A stretch of DNA of 64,000 nucleotides from CAYRUD01 sp964427425. GTDB taxonomy: Bacteria > Chlamydiota > Chlamydiia > Chlamydiales > FEN-1388. The notes under the pieces were generated by a model. It had not been told where the DNA came from. It was given only the letters and a program-made list of their open reading frames with translations, and did no database searches. This document shows, in pieces, positions 43,042 to 52,203 of the stretch (the first letter of the stretch is position 1; each line of letters starts with the position of its first letter). The translations under genes were made by a program, and so were the position numbers. The DNA is taken from the NCBI GenBank assembly GCA_964427425.1, contig CAYRUD010000014.1, positions 1 to 64,000 on the forward strand, in the 5' to 3' direction.

Positions 43042-44091
43042 ATGTTAATTGATCGAGTACGAGTAGAAATTAGTGCAGGCAATGGCGGTAATGGCGTTAT
43101 TGCTTGGCGTCGAGAAAAATATATCCCCAAAGGCGGTCCTTCCGGGGGCGATGGTGGCAACGGGGGATCCGTTATCCTCTTAGTTGATCCAAATACCTAT
43201 GCTCTTGATTGGTTCAAGCATGCCAGGATCTTGAGAGCGCAAAATGGCGGTCAAGGTCAAGGTGGATGTAAAAAGGGTAAAAATGGTGAGGATTTAATTC
43301 TTAAGGTTCCTCCAGGAACACTCGTTAAAGATGCGGTTTCTGGGGAGATCATCTTCGATGCCGTAGAGCCTCATCAGAAGTTTCTTCTCTGCCGCGGTGG
43401 GAAGGGTGGAAAGGGAAACTTTCGATTTAGAAGCCCAACAAATCAAGCTCCGAATATTTGCACTCCAGGGACTGAAGGAGAGCATACATTTGTCGAGTTT
43501 GAGCTCAAGATGATTGCTGATATCGGTCTTGTTGGTTTCCCAAATGCTGGTAAGTCGTCGCTTCTTCAGCAGCTGACATTTCGACATGATGTAAAAATTG
43601 GTGCTTATCCATTTACAACTTTGGCTCCGAATCTAGGTTTTGTTTCCTTCAAAGGAGGTCATCGCCTTTTGATGGCCGATATTCCTGGTATTATTGAAGG
43701 AGCTCATATTGACCGAGGGCTTGGACTCGAATTCCTGCGTCATATCGAAAGAACGAAGATGCTGATGTATGTCATCGATATTGCCGCAATTGATGGAAGG
43801 GACCCTCTTCATGATTTTGAAGTGTTACGTGATGAGCTTAAAGCGTATGATCCAACACTTATCCAGAGAAAGGCTATTATTGTCTTGAATAAGCTGGATG
43901 TAGAGGGTGCGCTTGAGAATGCGCAGGCATTCATAAAGCGTTTTCAATCTCATCAGATTCCTATCATCCAAGTCTCTTGTGAGGCTCAAGAGGGGATTCA
44001 AGATGTGAGAGAAGCTCTTAAAGAGGCTTTTCGAGAAGAGATGGAGAAAAAAAACCTGAATGATGAATCAGGGGATGAAATTTCATCTTGA
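43042..44091 (+). CDS. obgE: Obg-family GTPase
   Basis: 349 residues. The glycine-rich N-terminal Obg fold is clear (EISAGNGGNGVIAWRREKYI; GGPSGGDGGNGGSVIL; GGKGGKGNFRFRSPTNQAP). The G domain has G1 GFPNAGKSSLL (near residue 165), the switch region GAYPFTTLAPNLG, G3 DIPGIIEGAH and G4 NKLD. Obg acts in late 50S assembly and stress signalling. A strong terminator follows. Confidence 0.97.
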   Translation: MLIDRVRVEISAGNGGNGVIAWRREKYIPKGGPSGGDGGNGGSVILLVDPNTYALDWFKHARILRAQNGGQGQGGCKKGKNGEDLILKVPPGTLVKDAVSGEIIFDAVEPHQKFLLCRGGKGGKGNFRFRSPTNQAPNICTPGTEGEHTFVEFELKMIADIGLVGFPNAGKSSLLQQLTFRHDVKIGAYPFTTLAPNLGFVSFKGGHRLLMADIPGIIEGAHIDRGLGLEFLRHIERTKMLMYVIDIAAIDGRDPLHDFEVLRDELKAYDPTLIQRKAIIVLNKLDVEGALENAQAFIKRFQSHQIPIIQVSCEAQEGIQDVREALKEAFREEMEKKNLNDESGDEISS

Positions 44092-44125
44092 ACATTTGAT
44101 GATTGAGTAAACGTTCCTCTTTGAT

Positions 44126-44174
44126 AAGAGAGATAGGAAGGCATTATTGCTCTCTTTCTATCTCTCTTTTTTTT
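44126..44174 (+). terminator. Terminator after obgE
   Basis: AAGAGAGATAG (from 44126) pairs with CTATCTCTCTT (to 44168), followed by eight Ts. It lies just before the stop of the convergent minus-strand gene. Confidence 0.8.
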
Positions 44175-44186
44175 GAGGTGTGAAGG

Positions 44187-45155
44187 CTATTTTAAGCTCT
44201 TTACCAGAGTCGATGAAGACCTTACACCCATCTCCTTTCCGGACAACGCATTCCAAAATGTTCGTCTCATGGAACCGTCTGGGTTTGTAATATCCATTTG
44301 CCATACAGGAATCCAAATAAAAGAAGACTCCAAAATGGCTATGTCTTTTCCATACGCACTTTGAATTAATGATTCAATTTGACTCTCTGAGAAGGTTTCA
44401 GGGACTGTGCATGAGCTTTGAATCTTTCTTTGAACAATATGACGAGTCATTTTCGTCTCTGGGTCGACACGGAAAAGCGGATTCTTTACATGGAGACGAA
44501 TGCCATCAGTTGTAACTGTAATTAGATGTCTATAGCGCAAGGATTCGATAATAGAAGAAGCCCTTCCTTCATCAATGCCGCTTTGTTGGATAAGTGCTTC
44601 TTGAGACATGGCGCCGCCTCTAGATGCGAGGGTGTGCAGCATGCGAAAGTCATCGATGTTCGCTTTTGATTTTAAGCAGTCGCAAAAACCAGAGGTTTCT
44701 TGAAAATGATCTGTCGACAATATCATTTCACCTTCTAAAAGATCCCACAGCATTTCGGCGGTCTCTGTCGAGCGGCCATTTTTATTATATTTTACCTCGA
44801 GAAGAAGACATGGAGTATAGAGGAGCTTTCCTGCATTTAGCGTATGCTTTTCAGTCGGAAGGGCTTTTGCCATTTTAGCTGCGATTTCATTCTCTGGGTA
44901 GCTGATCTCAAAGGTGTCGATCTCAATTTCTCTCGGAGAAATTTTTGAGTTGATAGTGTGGATCGTACTTCTTAAGAGGGATTCAGGCTGATACTGAGGA
45001 AATAAATAGATATAAAGTCCCAAGCCTAGAGCTAAGACGAGCAGCAATTTTATCTTCATAGGTATCCTATCAAATGGTAAGAAAAAGAATGAGCTGCCTG
45101 ATGAAGATTTGCTTTTCGATTTTTTCTCTGAGTCACTTTGCTGACGTTTGGCCAT
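44187..45155 (-). CDS. Membrane-anchored protein with winged-helix-like region, function unknown
   Basis: I do not recognise this protein. 322 residues: a basic Lys/Ser-rich N-terminus (KKSKSKSSSG), then one membrane span (about 34-52, KLLLVLALGLGLYIYLF), then a non-cytoplasmic or cytoplasmic domain. Residues about 180-225 (LHTLASRGGAMSQEALIQQS, IDEGRASSIIESLRYRHLIT) have the look of a winged helix: two helices, a turn, and the strand-rich end VTTDGIRLHV. The C-terminus has IWIPVWQMDITNPDG. With lysines before the span, the positive-inside rule puts the bulk outside the cytoplasm, which would argue against DNA binding. It stands alone between the obgE terminator and the rho promoter side. Confidence 0.65.
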   Translation of the reverse strand: MAKRQQSDSEKKSKSKSSSGSSFFFLPFDRIPMKIKLLLVLALGLGLYIYLFPQYQPESLLRSTIHTINSKISPREIEIDTFEISYPENEIAAKMAKALPTEKHTLNAGKLLYTPCLLLEVKYNKNGRSTETAEMLWDLLEGEMILSTDHFQETSGFCDCLKSKANIDDFRMLHTLASRGGAMSQEALIQQSGIDEGRASSIIESLRYRHLITVTTDGIRLHVKNPLFRVDPETKMTRHIVQRKIQSSCTVPETFSESQIESLIQSAYGKDIAILESSFIWIPVWQMDITNPDGSMRRTFWNALSGKEMGVRSSSTLVKSLK

Positions 45156-45280
45156 TGGATCGAGCTCGCTCTTTCGTATTTATGTTTTGATAAAATCTTC
45201 TCCTAAAAGAAGAGATATCATCCATAGCAATATTTTCACTCTTGAGATCAAAAATTCAATATGAATTTGAATAAAGAGAT

Positions 45281-45315
45281 AAAAAAAGCCCGCCTTAAAT
45301 ATTTTTAAGGCGAGC
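45281..45315 (-). terminator. Terminator after rho
   Basis: On the minus strand, arms GCTCGCCTTAAA and TTTAAGGCGGGC pair (one G-U), followed by seven Ts (45281-45287 on the plus strand read as As). It is 38 bp past the rho stop. Confidence 0.88.
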
Positions 45316-45353
45316 CTTTATAAATTTTAGTGAGTTTTTCTCAATGAAGAGTA

Positions 45354-46796
45354 TTAGTCTTTCATAGCTAAGAGAAACTCAATATTGCTATTCGTCTTCT
45401 TCAAGCGGCTTAAGAGAAGATTCATCGCGTCAATTGTTGAGAGATCAGCGATTGCTTGACGCATCATGTAGATCTTTTCAAGCTCATCAGGATGGTAGAG
45501 GAGCTCTTCTTTTCTGGTTCCACTCTTGATCGGATCGACTGCAGGATAGATACGACGATCGGCAAGGCGTCGATCGAGTACAAGTTCCATGTTGCCTGTA
45601 CCTTTGAATTCTTCAAAGATAACTTCATCCATTCTTGAGCCTGTCTCGATAAGAGCTGTAGCGATGATTGTCAATGATCCGCCTTGTTCAATACTACGAG
45701 CAGATCCGAAGAATCTCTTAGGCTTGTGAAGCGCGTTCGCATCGATACCACCGCTTAAGATTTTTCCAGAGTGTGGCTGGACTGTGTTATATGCTCTTGC
45801 TAAGCGAGTAAGCGAGTCGAGAAGAATAATCACATCGTGGCCATACTCGACCATTCGGCGGGCTTTTTCGATTGCCATTTCAGAGACTTGCACGTGACGT
45901 TCTGGTGGCTCATCGAAAGTTGATGCGATAACTTCGCCTTTTACGAGGCGCTGCATTTCTGTAACCTCTTCTGGTCTTTCATCAATCAAAAGAACCATCA
46001 GAAGGCTTTCTGGATTGTTTGCTGCGATTGAGTTGGCAATCTGTTGAAGAATAACAGTTTTACCTGAACGTGGAGGCGCAACAATTAAGCCACGTTGTCC
46101 TTTACCAACTGGAGCAACGAGATCGATAACACGCATTGAAACGTTGTCTTTCGCGGTTTCCATGACAAGGCGTTGGCAAGGATAAAGAGGCGTCAAGTTC
46201 TCAAAGTGGATACGCTCTTTTGCTCTTTCAGGTGGCTTTTGGTTGATTCGGTCTACTTTAATAAGAGCGAAGTACTTTTCTTTGTCTTTTGGCGGGCGAA
46301 TTGTTCCGCTAATCGTATCGCCTTTCTTTAAATCAAAGCGGCGAATCTGAGCTGGAGACACATAGATATCTTCAGCGGAAGGAAGGTAGTTGTAATTTGG
46401 CGAACGAAGAAATCCAAAACCATCAGGAAGTATCTCAAGAACCCCTTCACCATATAAGACTTCTCCTGGTCGATCGGAAAGGAGTTTAACTATCTCAAAA
46501 ACCATTTGAGACTTAGTCATCGAGCCCAAGTGGCGAAGACCAATATGCTTTGCGTATGAATTGAGCTGATCAATATTCATTCGCTGCAGATCGGTTATTT
46601 TAGTTATATTTTCGACTACTGCTTGCTCATGATTATCGTGAGATGCTCGTCCATGATCATGATGGTGAGAGTGGTCGTTTTTATGATGTCGCTGCCCATG
46701 ATGATGTGGGGCGTGATGCTCGCGAAGCTCCGCATCGGAAGGTTTTTCCTCAAGAAGCGGATCGGAGATATTGACATCTGGATGTTGTTGGTTCAT
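45354..46796 (-). CDS. rho: Transcription termination factor Rho with His-rich N-terminal extension
   Basis: 480 residues. The Rho N-terminal helical domain (DLQRMNIDQLNSYAKHIGLR), the cold-shock RNA-binding domain (GEGVLEILPDGFGFLRSPNY), Walker A APPRSGKTVILQQIA, the LIDERPEEVTEMQRLVKGEV segment and the R-loop region are all intact. Rho is a hexameric RNA translocase that ends untranslated transcripts. Oddly, residues 27-56 contain 14 histidines mixed with Asp, Asn and Arg, ahead of the conserved domain. It precedes coaE-polA in the opposite order of transcription (polA, coaE, rho on the minus strand), the conserved chlamydial block. Confidence 0.96.
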   Translation of the reverse strand: MNQQHPDVNISDPLLEEKPSDAELREHHAPHHHGQRHHKNDHSHHHDHGRASHDNHEQAVVENITKITDLQRMNIDQLNSYAKHIGLRHLGSMTKSQMVFEIVKLLSDRPGEVLYGEGVLEILPDGFGFLRSPNYNYLPSAEDIYVSPAQIRRFDLKKGDTISGTIRPPKDKEKYFALIKVDRINQKPPERAKERIHFENLTPLYPCQRLVMETAKDNVSMRVIDLVAPVGKGQRGLIVAPPRSGKTVILQQIANSIAANNPESLLMVLLIDERPEEVTEMQRLVKGEVIASTFDEPPERHVQVSEMAIEKARRMVEYGHDVIILLDSLTRLARAYNTVQPHSGKILSGGIDANALHKPKRFFGSARSIEQGGSLTIIATALIETGSRMDEVIFEEFKGTGNMELVLDRRLADRRIYPAVDPIKSGTRKEELLYHPDELEKIYMMRQAIADLSTIDAMNLLLSRLKKTNSNIEFLLAMKD

Positions 46797-47088
46797 AGAA
46801 GATAATGAACTCCTGGGGTTTACATGAAATAGAGTCCTTCTGAAATGACAGGGGACAGCGTTAAAAATATAGATAAAGATCTTGTAAGAATGGTTACATG
46901 AGAGACTTTCTTTCGGAGAATTGAAGTAAGTTGTGATTGAATGAAGGTATAGAGTCGAATGTTATCAATCATATGTAGCTTCAGATCTCGTACAAAGTAG
47001 AAGTTTTTTGTCATGTCCTTCTTTTCTATTGGCTTTGATAGCTCGATACGTTGAGAAATATGACATGCAAGGCTTCCCATTCAACAAG

Positions 47089-47727
47089 TTAACCTGCTGC
47101 AAGACATTTCTCAAATATATCTTTTGCTTTTTGCTCTAGCTCTATTAACGATCCATTATTGACTAGGCAATATTGAGCTCGTTCTCGTTTTATCTCTGCA
47201 GGAAGAAATCGGTTGTTTCTCCTCCAGAAATCGGTATCAGTGCCGCCTTTTTGAATATATCGTTGGAATGCATTGCCTGGCGTGCTATCTATATAAATAA
47301 TAGCATCAAACCAATCTGCGAAACCACGTACAGTAGTCTCAAAAAGTAAAGGCACCTCAGCGACAAATAAGCTATAGTGTCTTTTATTCGTATTATTCTC
47401 GTTTATAACAGTCTTATAATGCTCTTGTATCGACTCAAATGCATACTCGTGACAGACGCTTTCGACGGAGATCCTTTTCTTTTCGTCTGTAAAAATTATA
47501 TCGGAAATTTTCTTGCGAGAGAGAATCCCATGTTCAAGTATGTGATTTCCAAGGAGGGCTACGAGTGAATGTTTAAGAGTCTCGCATCGAACAAAAGCGT
47601 CGTGGAGGATTTTATCCGCATCGACGGTATAGGCTCCCCACTGCTCAAAGAAAGAACAGACTGTGGATTTGCCTGATGCTATAGAGCCAGTTACTGCAAT
47701 TTTTCTCAAAATTAACACTCTTTCCAA
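47089..47727 (-). CDS. coaE: Dephospho-CoA kinase
   Basis: About 205-212 residues. The P-loop IAVTGSIASGKSTVCSFFEQWG and the DADKILHDAF motif define CoaE, which phosphorylates dephospho-CoA in the last step of CoA synthesis. The start is uncertain: the long frame begins at a TTG (47727) that overlaps the polA stop by 16 bases, while a TTG seven codons in (about 47706) has the GGAAAGAG of the polA end at a suitable distance. The gene follows polA directly and is probably translationally coupled. Confidence 0.93.
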   Translation of the reverse strand: MERVLILRKIAVTGSIASGKSTVCSFFEQWGAYTVDADKILHDAFVRCETLKHSLVALLGNHILEHGILSRKKISDIIFTDEKKRISVESVCHEYAFESIQEHYKTVINENNTNKRHYSLFVAEVPLLFETTVRGFADWFDAIIYIDSTPGNAFQRYIQKGGTDTDFWRRNNRFLPAEIKRERAQYCLVNNGSLIELEQKAKDIFEKCLAAG

Positions 47728-50618
47728 TTTTTTCCAATACCTATATCGACTTTCAATGGAACTTTCAACTCCGGCATGACTTGTTCCATAGCTTCTTGAA
47801 TACGAGGGATAAGCTCCTCTTTTTCCTCATCAGGCATCTCAAACAAAAGTTCGTCATGTATTTGTAAAAGCATCTTGGTACGATATTTCTTACTCTTAAG
47901 GACATTGTCTACAGCGATCATCGCCATTTTAATAATGTCCGCTGCAGTGCCTTGGATAGGGGTATTAACAGCAAGTCGCTCCTGAAGTGACCGAACAACG
48001 TGATTTGAACTTCTTATATCAGGTAGAAATCGACGTCTTCCTGTGAGTGTCTCCGAGTATCCTCTACTTCTTGCTTCTTCTTTTGCTCGCTCTATTGTTC
48101 CTTCGACAGAAGGATAGCGGCGAAAATAAGCATCAATAAATTGATTGGCTTCTTTGAGTGATATATGAAGTTCTTTTGAAAGGCCAAAGCCTTTTTGGCC
48201 ATATATAACACCAAAGTTAACAGCTTTAGCTCTGCGTCGCATCTCTTCAGTGACTTCTTCTTCTTTTACATGAAAGATTTCTTTCGCGGTAATGGTATGG
48301 ATATCAAGTCCTCTCATGAATGCGTCGATAAGCGTTTTATCATCACTCATGTGAGCGAGGACTCTCAATTCAATTTGTGAATAGTCAAATGAGACGAAGC
48401 TCCATCCTGGATGCTGGGGCTGGAATGCTGCTCTTATGCCCTTACCGAGCTCTCCTCGTACGGGAATATTTTGAAGGTTTGGGTCTTGGCATGAGAGTCG
48501 CCCTGTTGCGGTTCCAGATTGAATGAATCTACAGTGAATACGGCCAGTTAAGGGGTTAATTGATTTTGGAAGAGCTTCTATATATGTCGATCTCAGCTTT
48601 TCCAATTGGCGATATTCAAGAATAGCTTCAGCTATAGGCCACTCTAAAGAGAGCTCTTCCAACACTTCCGCATCGGTTGAAAATGCGGTTTTCCCCTTCT
48701 TTAAAGGAGGAATAGCGAGTTTAGTATAAAGAATCTGCCCGAGCTGCTTGGGAGAATTTAAGTTAAACTCTTCACCGGCGAATTGGTAGACTTTTTCACG
48801 AGCCTCAGAGAGCTGGCTTTCCACAGCGCTTTTCATTGTTGAGAGCATATCAGCATTGAGATAAATACCCTCGCGTTCCATTGAAAAAAGGATTGGCAAG
48901 AGAGGCATTTCGATCGTGTGAAAAAGCTTGTTGAGCGCTTCATTTTCTGAAAGCTTCTCTTTAAAGAGAGCATAGAGGCGATAGGTGTACTCAACATCTT
49001 CTGCGCAATAACGCGCTATCTCTTCTTGTGGAGCGTCGCGCATGGAGCTTTGAGGTTTCCCTCTAGAGGCTTTCCCAATCAATGATTCAATTGGGATTTT
49101 GTCGATTCCGAAATATCGTTTCGCAAGATCATCTAAAGAGTGAGTACGTTCATGGGCTGAAAGAAGCCATGATCCGACGAGGGTATCAAAAGAGATATGA
49201 GGCAGCGAAAGACCGTATCTGACAAGGATATGAAGATCGTATTTACAATTGTGCCCAATTAATGAAATAGCATGCTGCGACATGAGGTCACTAATAGCTT
49301 TGATGACCTTATAAGGGTCGAGGTCGCCCTTAGCAAAATCAACATAGTATGAAAGCTTCTCATCTGCCCCAAGGCCCAATCCTACAATTTCAGCAGTATG
49401 CTCATCGAGAGAAGTTGTTTCGCAATCTACGACGAGATTCTTCTTCGTGATAATCCATGAAAAAAGACTTGAAAGCCCTTCTTCAGAGGCAATGATTTTT
49501 ACATCACATCGAGGAGGGGGGGTGTTGAAAGTGGTCTCTGACTGAAATAGATTACTCTGTTGGAGTTTTAACTCTCCTCCTTGTGAAGAGAAGAGATCAC
49601 CTTCTTTTGCTCTACTAGGAGGAACAGGAGTACTCTTTACATGGTGTTTTGCAGGTAAAAGGCTTTTAAAGCCCTTCTCGAGAAAGAAAGCGGAGACATC
49701 ATCAGGAAGATCAACTTCTTGTGATAGATATGGATCTTTTCTCTCAAAAAACTGAGGCCCTATCGGCAGTTCAAGAGCGTCCTGAAGAGTGACAAGTTGA
49801 AGGCTTAAGAAAGCGTCTTCTTTTCCTTTCTCGAGCTTTTCTTTAGTCTTTCCCTGTACTTTATCGATATTTCGGTAGATCTCTTCGACGCTTCCCCAAT
49901 CTTCGATAAGCTTCATGGCGGCTTTGGGGCCTAATCCATCAACTCCTGGAACATTGTCTGAGGAGTCGCCCACGATCGCCAGATAATCTCGGATTTGCTT
50001 TGGAGTTAGTCCCCACTCTTCAAAGGCTTTCTTCTCATCGATTTGTAGATAGTCTTTCATTGGATTGATGATATAGACGCCATCACCGACGAGCTGCATG
50101 AGGTCTTTATCCGCTGAGAGGATGTAAATCGGTATTCGATTGCTATTTCCTTTGTGGAAGAGAGGGTCGTATTTTTTTACATAGTTGATCGTCGACGCGA
50201 TGACATCATCTGCTTCTACACCCTCTAGATTCAAAAAGGGGATTGAAGAAAGAGAACAAAAGCGCTTTGCCTCACCAATTTGATGAATAAGCTCAGGAGG
50301 TGTGGGCTTTCGATGTGCTTTATACTCTGGGTAAAGTGAAAGCCGAGACTGCTTATTGTTTGGCCCGTCAAAGACTGAGACGATGTGGGAGGGCTTGAGA
50401 TCTTGTATCGTTTTTATCAGAGACCTGATGAAACCATAAAGAGCGCCAGTAGGCTCTCCTGTAGGAGAAGTTAAGGCCCTTACTGCATAGAATGAGCGAT
50501 AGATAAGTCCTGAAGCATCAACGATGAGAAAAGGGGGTATTGATTTGTCTTGAGAGGTATTCACAGGAGACTGAGGTGCGATCATGTCTTTTAAGGGTGT
50601 GTCTGTCATGGCGCTCAA
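47712..50618 (-). CDS. polA: DNA polymerase I
   Basis: 968 residues with all three domains. The 5'-nuclease part has VFDGPNNKQSR, EADDVIAS and GDSSDNVPGVDGLGPKAA. The 3'-5' exonuclease is apparently active: DxE is Asp398/Glu400 (VVDCETTSLD), with HNCKYDLHIL and YCAEDVEYTYRLY. The polymerase has motif A FDYSQIELRVLAHMSDD, motif B RRRAKAVNFGVIYGQKGFG and motif C QIHDELLFE. It fills gaps and removes RNA primers. It lies between sohB and coaE, as in Chlamydia. A low-complexity linker (about residues 340-385) separates the nuclease and exonuclease parts. Confidence 0.98.
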   Translation of the reverse strand: MSAMTDTPLKDMIAPQSPVNTSQDKSIPPFLIVDASGLIYRSFYAVRALTSPTGEPTGALYGFIRSLIKTIQDLKPSHIVSVFDGPNNKQSRLSLYPEYKAHRKPTPPELIHQIGEAKRFCSLSSIPFLNLEGVEADDVIASTINYVKKYDPLFHKGNSNRIPIYILSADKDLMQLVGDGVYIINPMKDYLQIDEKKAFEEWGLTPKQIRDYLAIVGDSSDNVPGVDGLGPKAAMKLIEDWGSVEEIYRNIDKVQGKTKEKLEKGKEDAFLSLQLVTLQDALELPIGPQFFERKDPYLSQEVDLPDDVSAFFLEKGFKSLLPAKHHVKSTPVPPSRAKEGDLFSSQGGELKLQQSNLFQSETTFNTPPPRCDVKIIASEEGLSSLFSWIITKKNLVVDCETTSLDEHTAEIVGLGLGADEKLSYYVDFAKGDLDPYKVIKAISDLMSQHAISLIGHNCKYDLHILVRYGLSLPHISFDTLVGSWLLSAHERTHSLDDLAKRYFGIDKIPIESLIGKASRGKPQSSMRDAPQEEIARYCAEDVEYTYRLYALFKEKLSENEALNKLFHTIEMPLLPILFSMEREGIYLNADMLSTMKSAVESQLSEAREKVYQFAGEEFNLNSPKQLGQILYTKLAIPPLKKGKTAFSTDAEVLEELSLEWPIAEAILEYRQLEKLRSTYIEALPKSINPLTGRIHCRFIQSGTATGRLSCQDPNLQNIPVRGELGKGIRAAFQPQHPGWSFVSFDYSQIELRVLAHMSDDKTLIDAFMRGLDIHTITAKEIFHVKEEEVTEEMRRRAKAVNFGVIYGQKGFGLSKELHISLKEANQFIDAYFRRYPSVEGTIERAKEEARSRGYSETLTGRRRFLPDIRSSNHVVRSLQERLAVNTPIQGTAADIIKMAMIAVDNVLKSKKYRTKMLLQIHDELLFEMPDEEKEELIPRIQEAMEQVMPELKVPLKVDIGIGKNWKEC

Positions 50619-50864
50619 TTACGTAATCAGCTTTCAGGGAGGTTTTTCTTTAGCTACAGGAGCGTTTCATAGGAGAGAATAATGTCCGGATACAATTTTA
50701 AAATGGGAAGAGGAAGAAACTTCCGATTGTATTATAACACTTTAGCTCCAATATACGGCCAATCTTAGCAAGGGTAGATCTTCAGTTTCTACATTTTTTA
50801 ATATGCGGGAAAACGTTGGAAAGAAGTCTAACTTTTTCCCGCGATGAGAGAGCTTTTGAAGCAA
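50619..50864. other. Intergenic region between sohB and polA
   Basis: 246 bp, AT-rich. It contains a possible polA promoter (minus strand) but no hairpin with a T-run or other clear feature. Confidence 0.35.
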
Positions 50865-51944
50865 TTAATGCTGTCGATAATAAAGAGGCTTTCCTATCAA
50901 TTCAGAAGGAAGGTCTCCAGGAACTCGCACGTGATGTTCAATTCGCCCTTTCTTAAGCACTTCTCCTCCGGAGCGGAAAAGATCTGCTATACTTAAGTTG
51001 GGTTGGAGCTCGATAAGTTGATATGCTGAAGAGCAGTTAGTCTCTTGCGAGATCTTCTCAAGAGCACTCATCCACGAATTGTTAATCTCATCGATATATC
51101 CTAAAGCGAGAGCTTGAGGCCCCATATAAGCAATCGCTCCTTGCTGTTTTAATGACTCAACAGTGATTTTTGGTCTATTGAGAGCGACAAGATTGATAAA
51201 TCTTGTGTAGTACTGATCGATAATATCTTGGAATGGTTGTCCTTCGTTTTCCTTCCATGGACGGAAAGGGTTGAGCTCATCTTTGTGCTTTCCTGCATGG
51301 AGGGTTAAGGATTCAACACCTATTCTTTGCATTGTTGAATAGTAGTTAAAGGTAGTTGGCATAATAACGCCTACATGGCCGATTGCGCTCGGCTCACTTG
51401 CAATGATCTTATCGGCAGCAAGAGCGATGAGCATGCCGCCAGAGCAGCATTCGCCATCGACATATGCATAGATAGGAATACCGAGCTTTTCTTTTGTCTC
51501 TTTGAGCATTCGATAAATTGAGTCGGAGTCGTCTGAAAGACCGCCTGGGCTATTGATCTTAAGAATGATGCCCTTCAAGCTCCCTGGTTTTAAATCCAGA
51601 TTATGTAAATCTTGTAAAACATCAAAAAGGCGGTTCTTTGTAATACCAGGAGCAATACCTATGACGCCATTTACTTCGATCTGAAGAAGGGTATCAGCAT
51701 CTGCTTGGTATGGCTTAGTTATCCAAAAGTGGTTCGGGAGGACAGTAAGTGTTGTATTTTTGGTCGGAGAAGGGGCGTTTAAGATAATGATAAAGAAGAG
51801 AAGAGTGGTGAAAATGGAAAGTGTTAATCCAACACCTTTAGATAATGATGAGAAAAAGGTGCGGAGCATGCACTTAAAAATAGACTCCTGACGACAAATC
51901 TTATTTCCTTCTTCTGAGGGAGGATAGAGAGTATCTGATGTCAT
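50865..51944 (-). CDS. sohB: SohB/SppA-type S49 peptidase
   Basis: 359 residues. One N-terminal membrane span (GLTLSIFTTLLFFIIILNAP) anchors a periplasmic S49 domain. ILKINSPGGLSDDSDSIYRM and the nucleophile region VDGECCSGGMLIALAADKII (Ser after the two Cys), followed by IGHVGVIMPTTFNYYSTMQ, are typical of signal peptide peptidases that degrade cleaved signal peptides or membrane-protein fragments. The double Cys before the catalytic Ser replaces the more usual AAS. It diverges from the MscS-type gene. Confidence 0.92.
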   Translation of the reverse strand: MTSDTLYPPSEEGNKICRQESIFKCMLRTFFSSLSKGVGLTLSIFTTLLFFIIILNAPSPTKNTTLTVLPNHFWITKPYQADADTLLQIEVNGVIGIAPGITKNRLFDVLQDLHNLDLKPGSLKGIILKINSPGGLSDDSDSIYRMLKETKEKLGIPIYAYVDGECCSGGMLIALAADKIIASEPSAIGHVGVIMPTTFNYYSTMQRIGVESLTLHAGKHKDELNPFRPWKENEGQPFQDIIDQYYTRFINLVALNRPKITVESLKQQGAIAYMGPQALALGYIDEINNSWMSALEKISQETNCSSAYQLIELQPNLSIADLFRSGGEVLKKGRIEHHVRVPGDLPSELIGKPLYYRQH

Positions 51945-52203
51945 CTAATGTACTATGTCCTTTCTGTTGAGAGCTTCATCTTTTTCTTCAGTATCTTAAA
52001 GGATCAATGTGAAGAATTAGAAAAGATACTTACTTTCTTCTGTTATGCGATCTTCTCTACTTTTTGGCAAATTTCTTCCTCAACTTCCTTAAAAGAAAAA
52101 AGCTCGATTGATGAAATTATTATTTATTCTCTACTCTGTAATGCGTATCGACATGTAATGGAATGTCGTAATTTTTTAGTTTTTCTAGACAAAGCCGGTG
52201 ACC

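Noticed and set aside
46820..47080. 86-aa minus-strand ORF between coaE and rho
   Set aside because: It fits the gap but lacks a ribosome binding site, has no family likeness and has low-complexity composition. More likely the rho leader.
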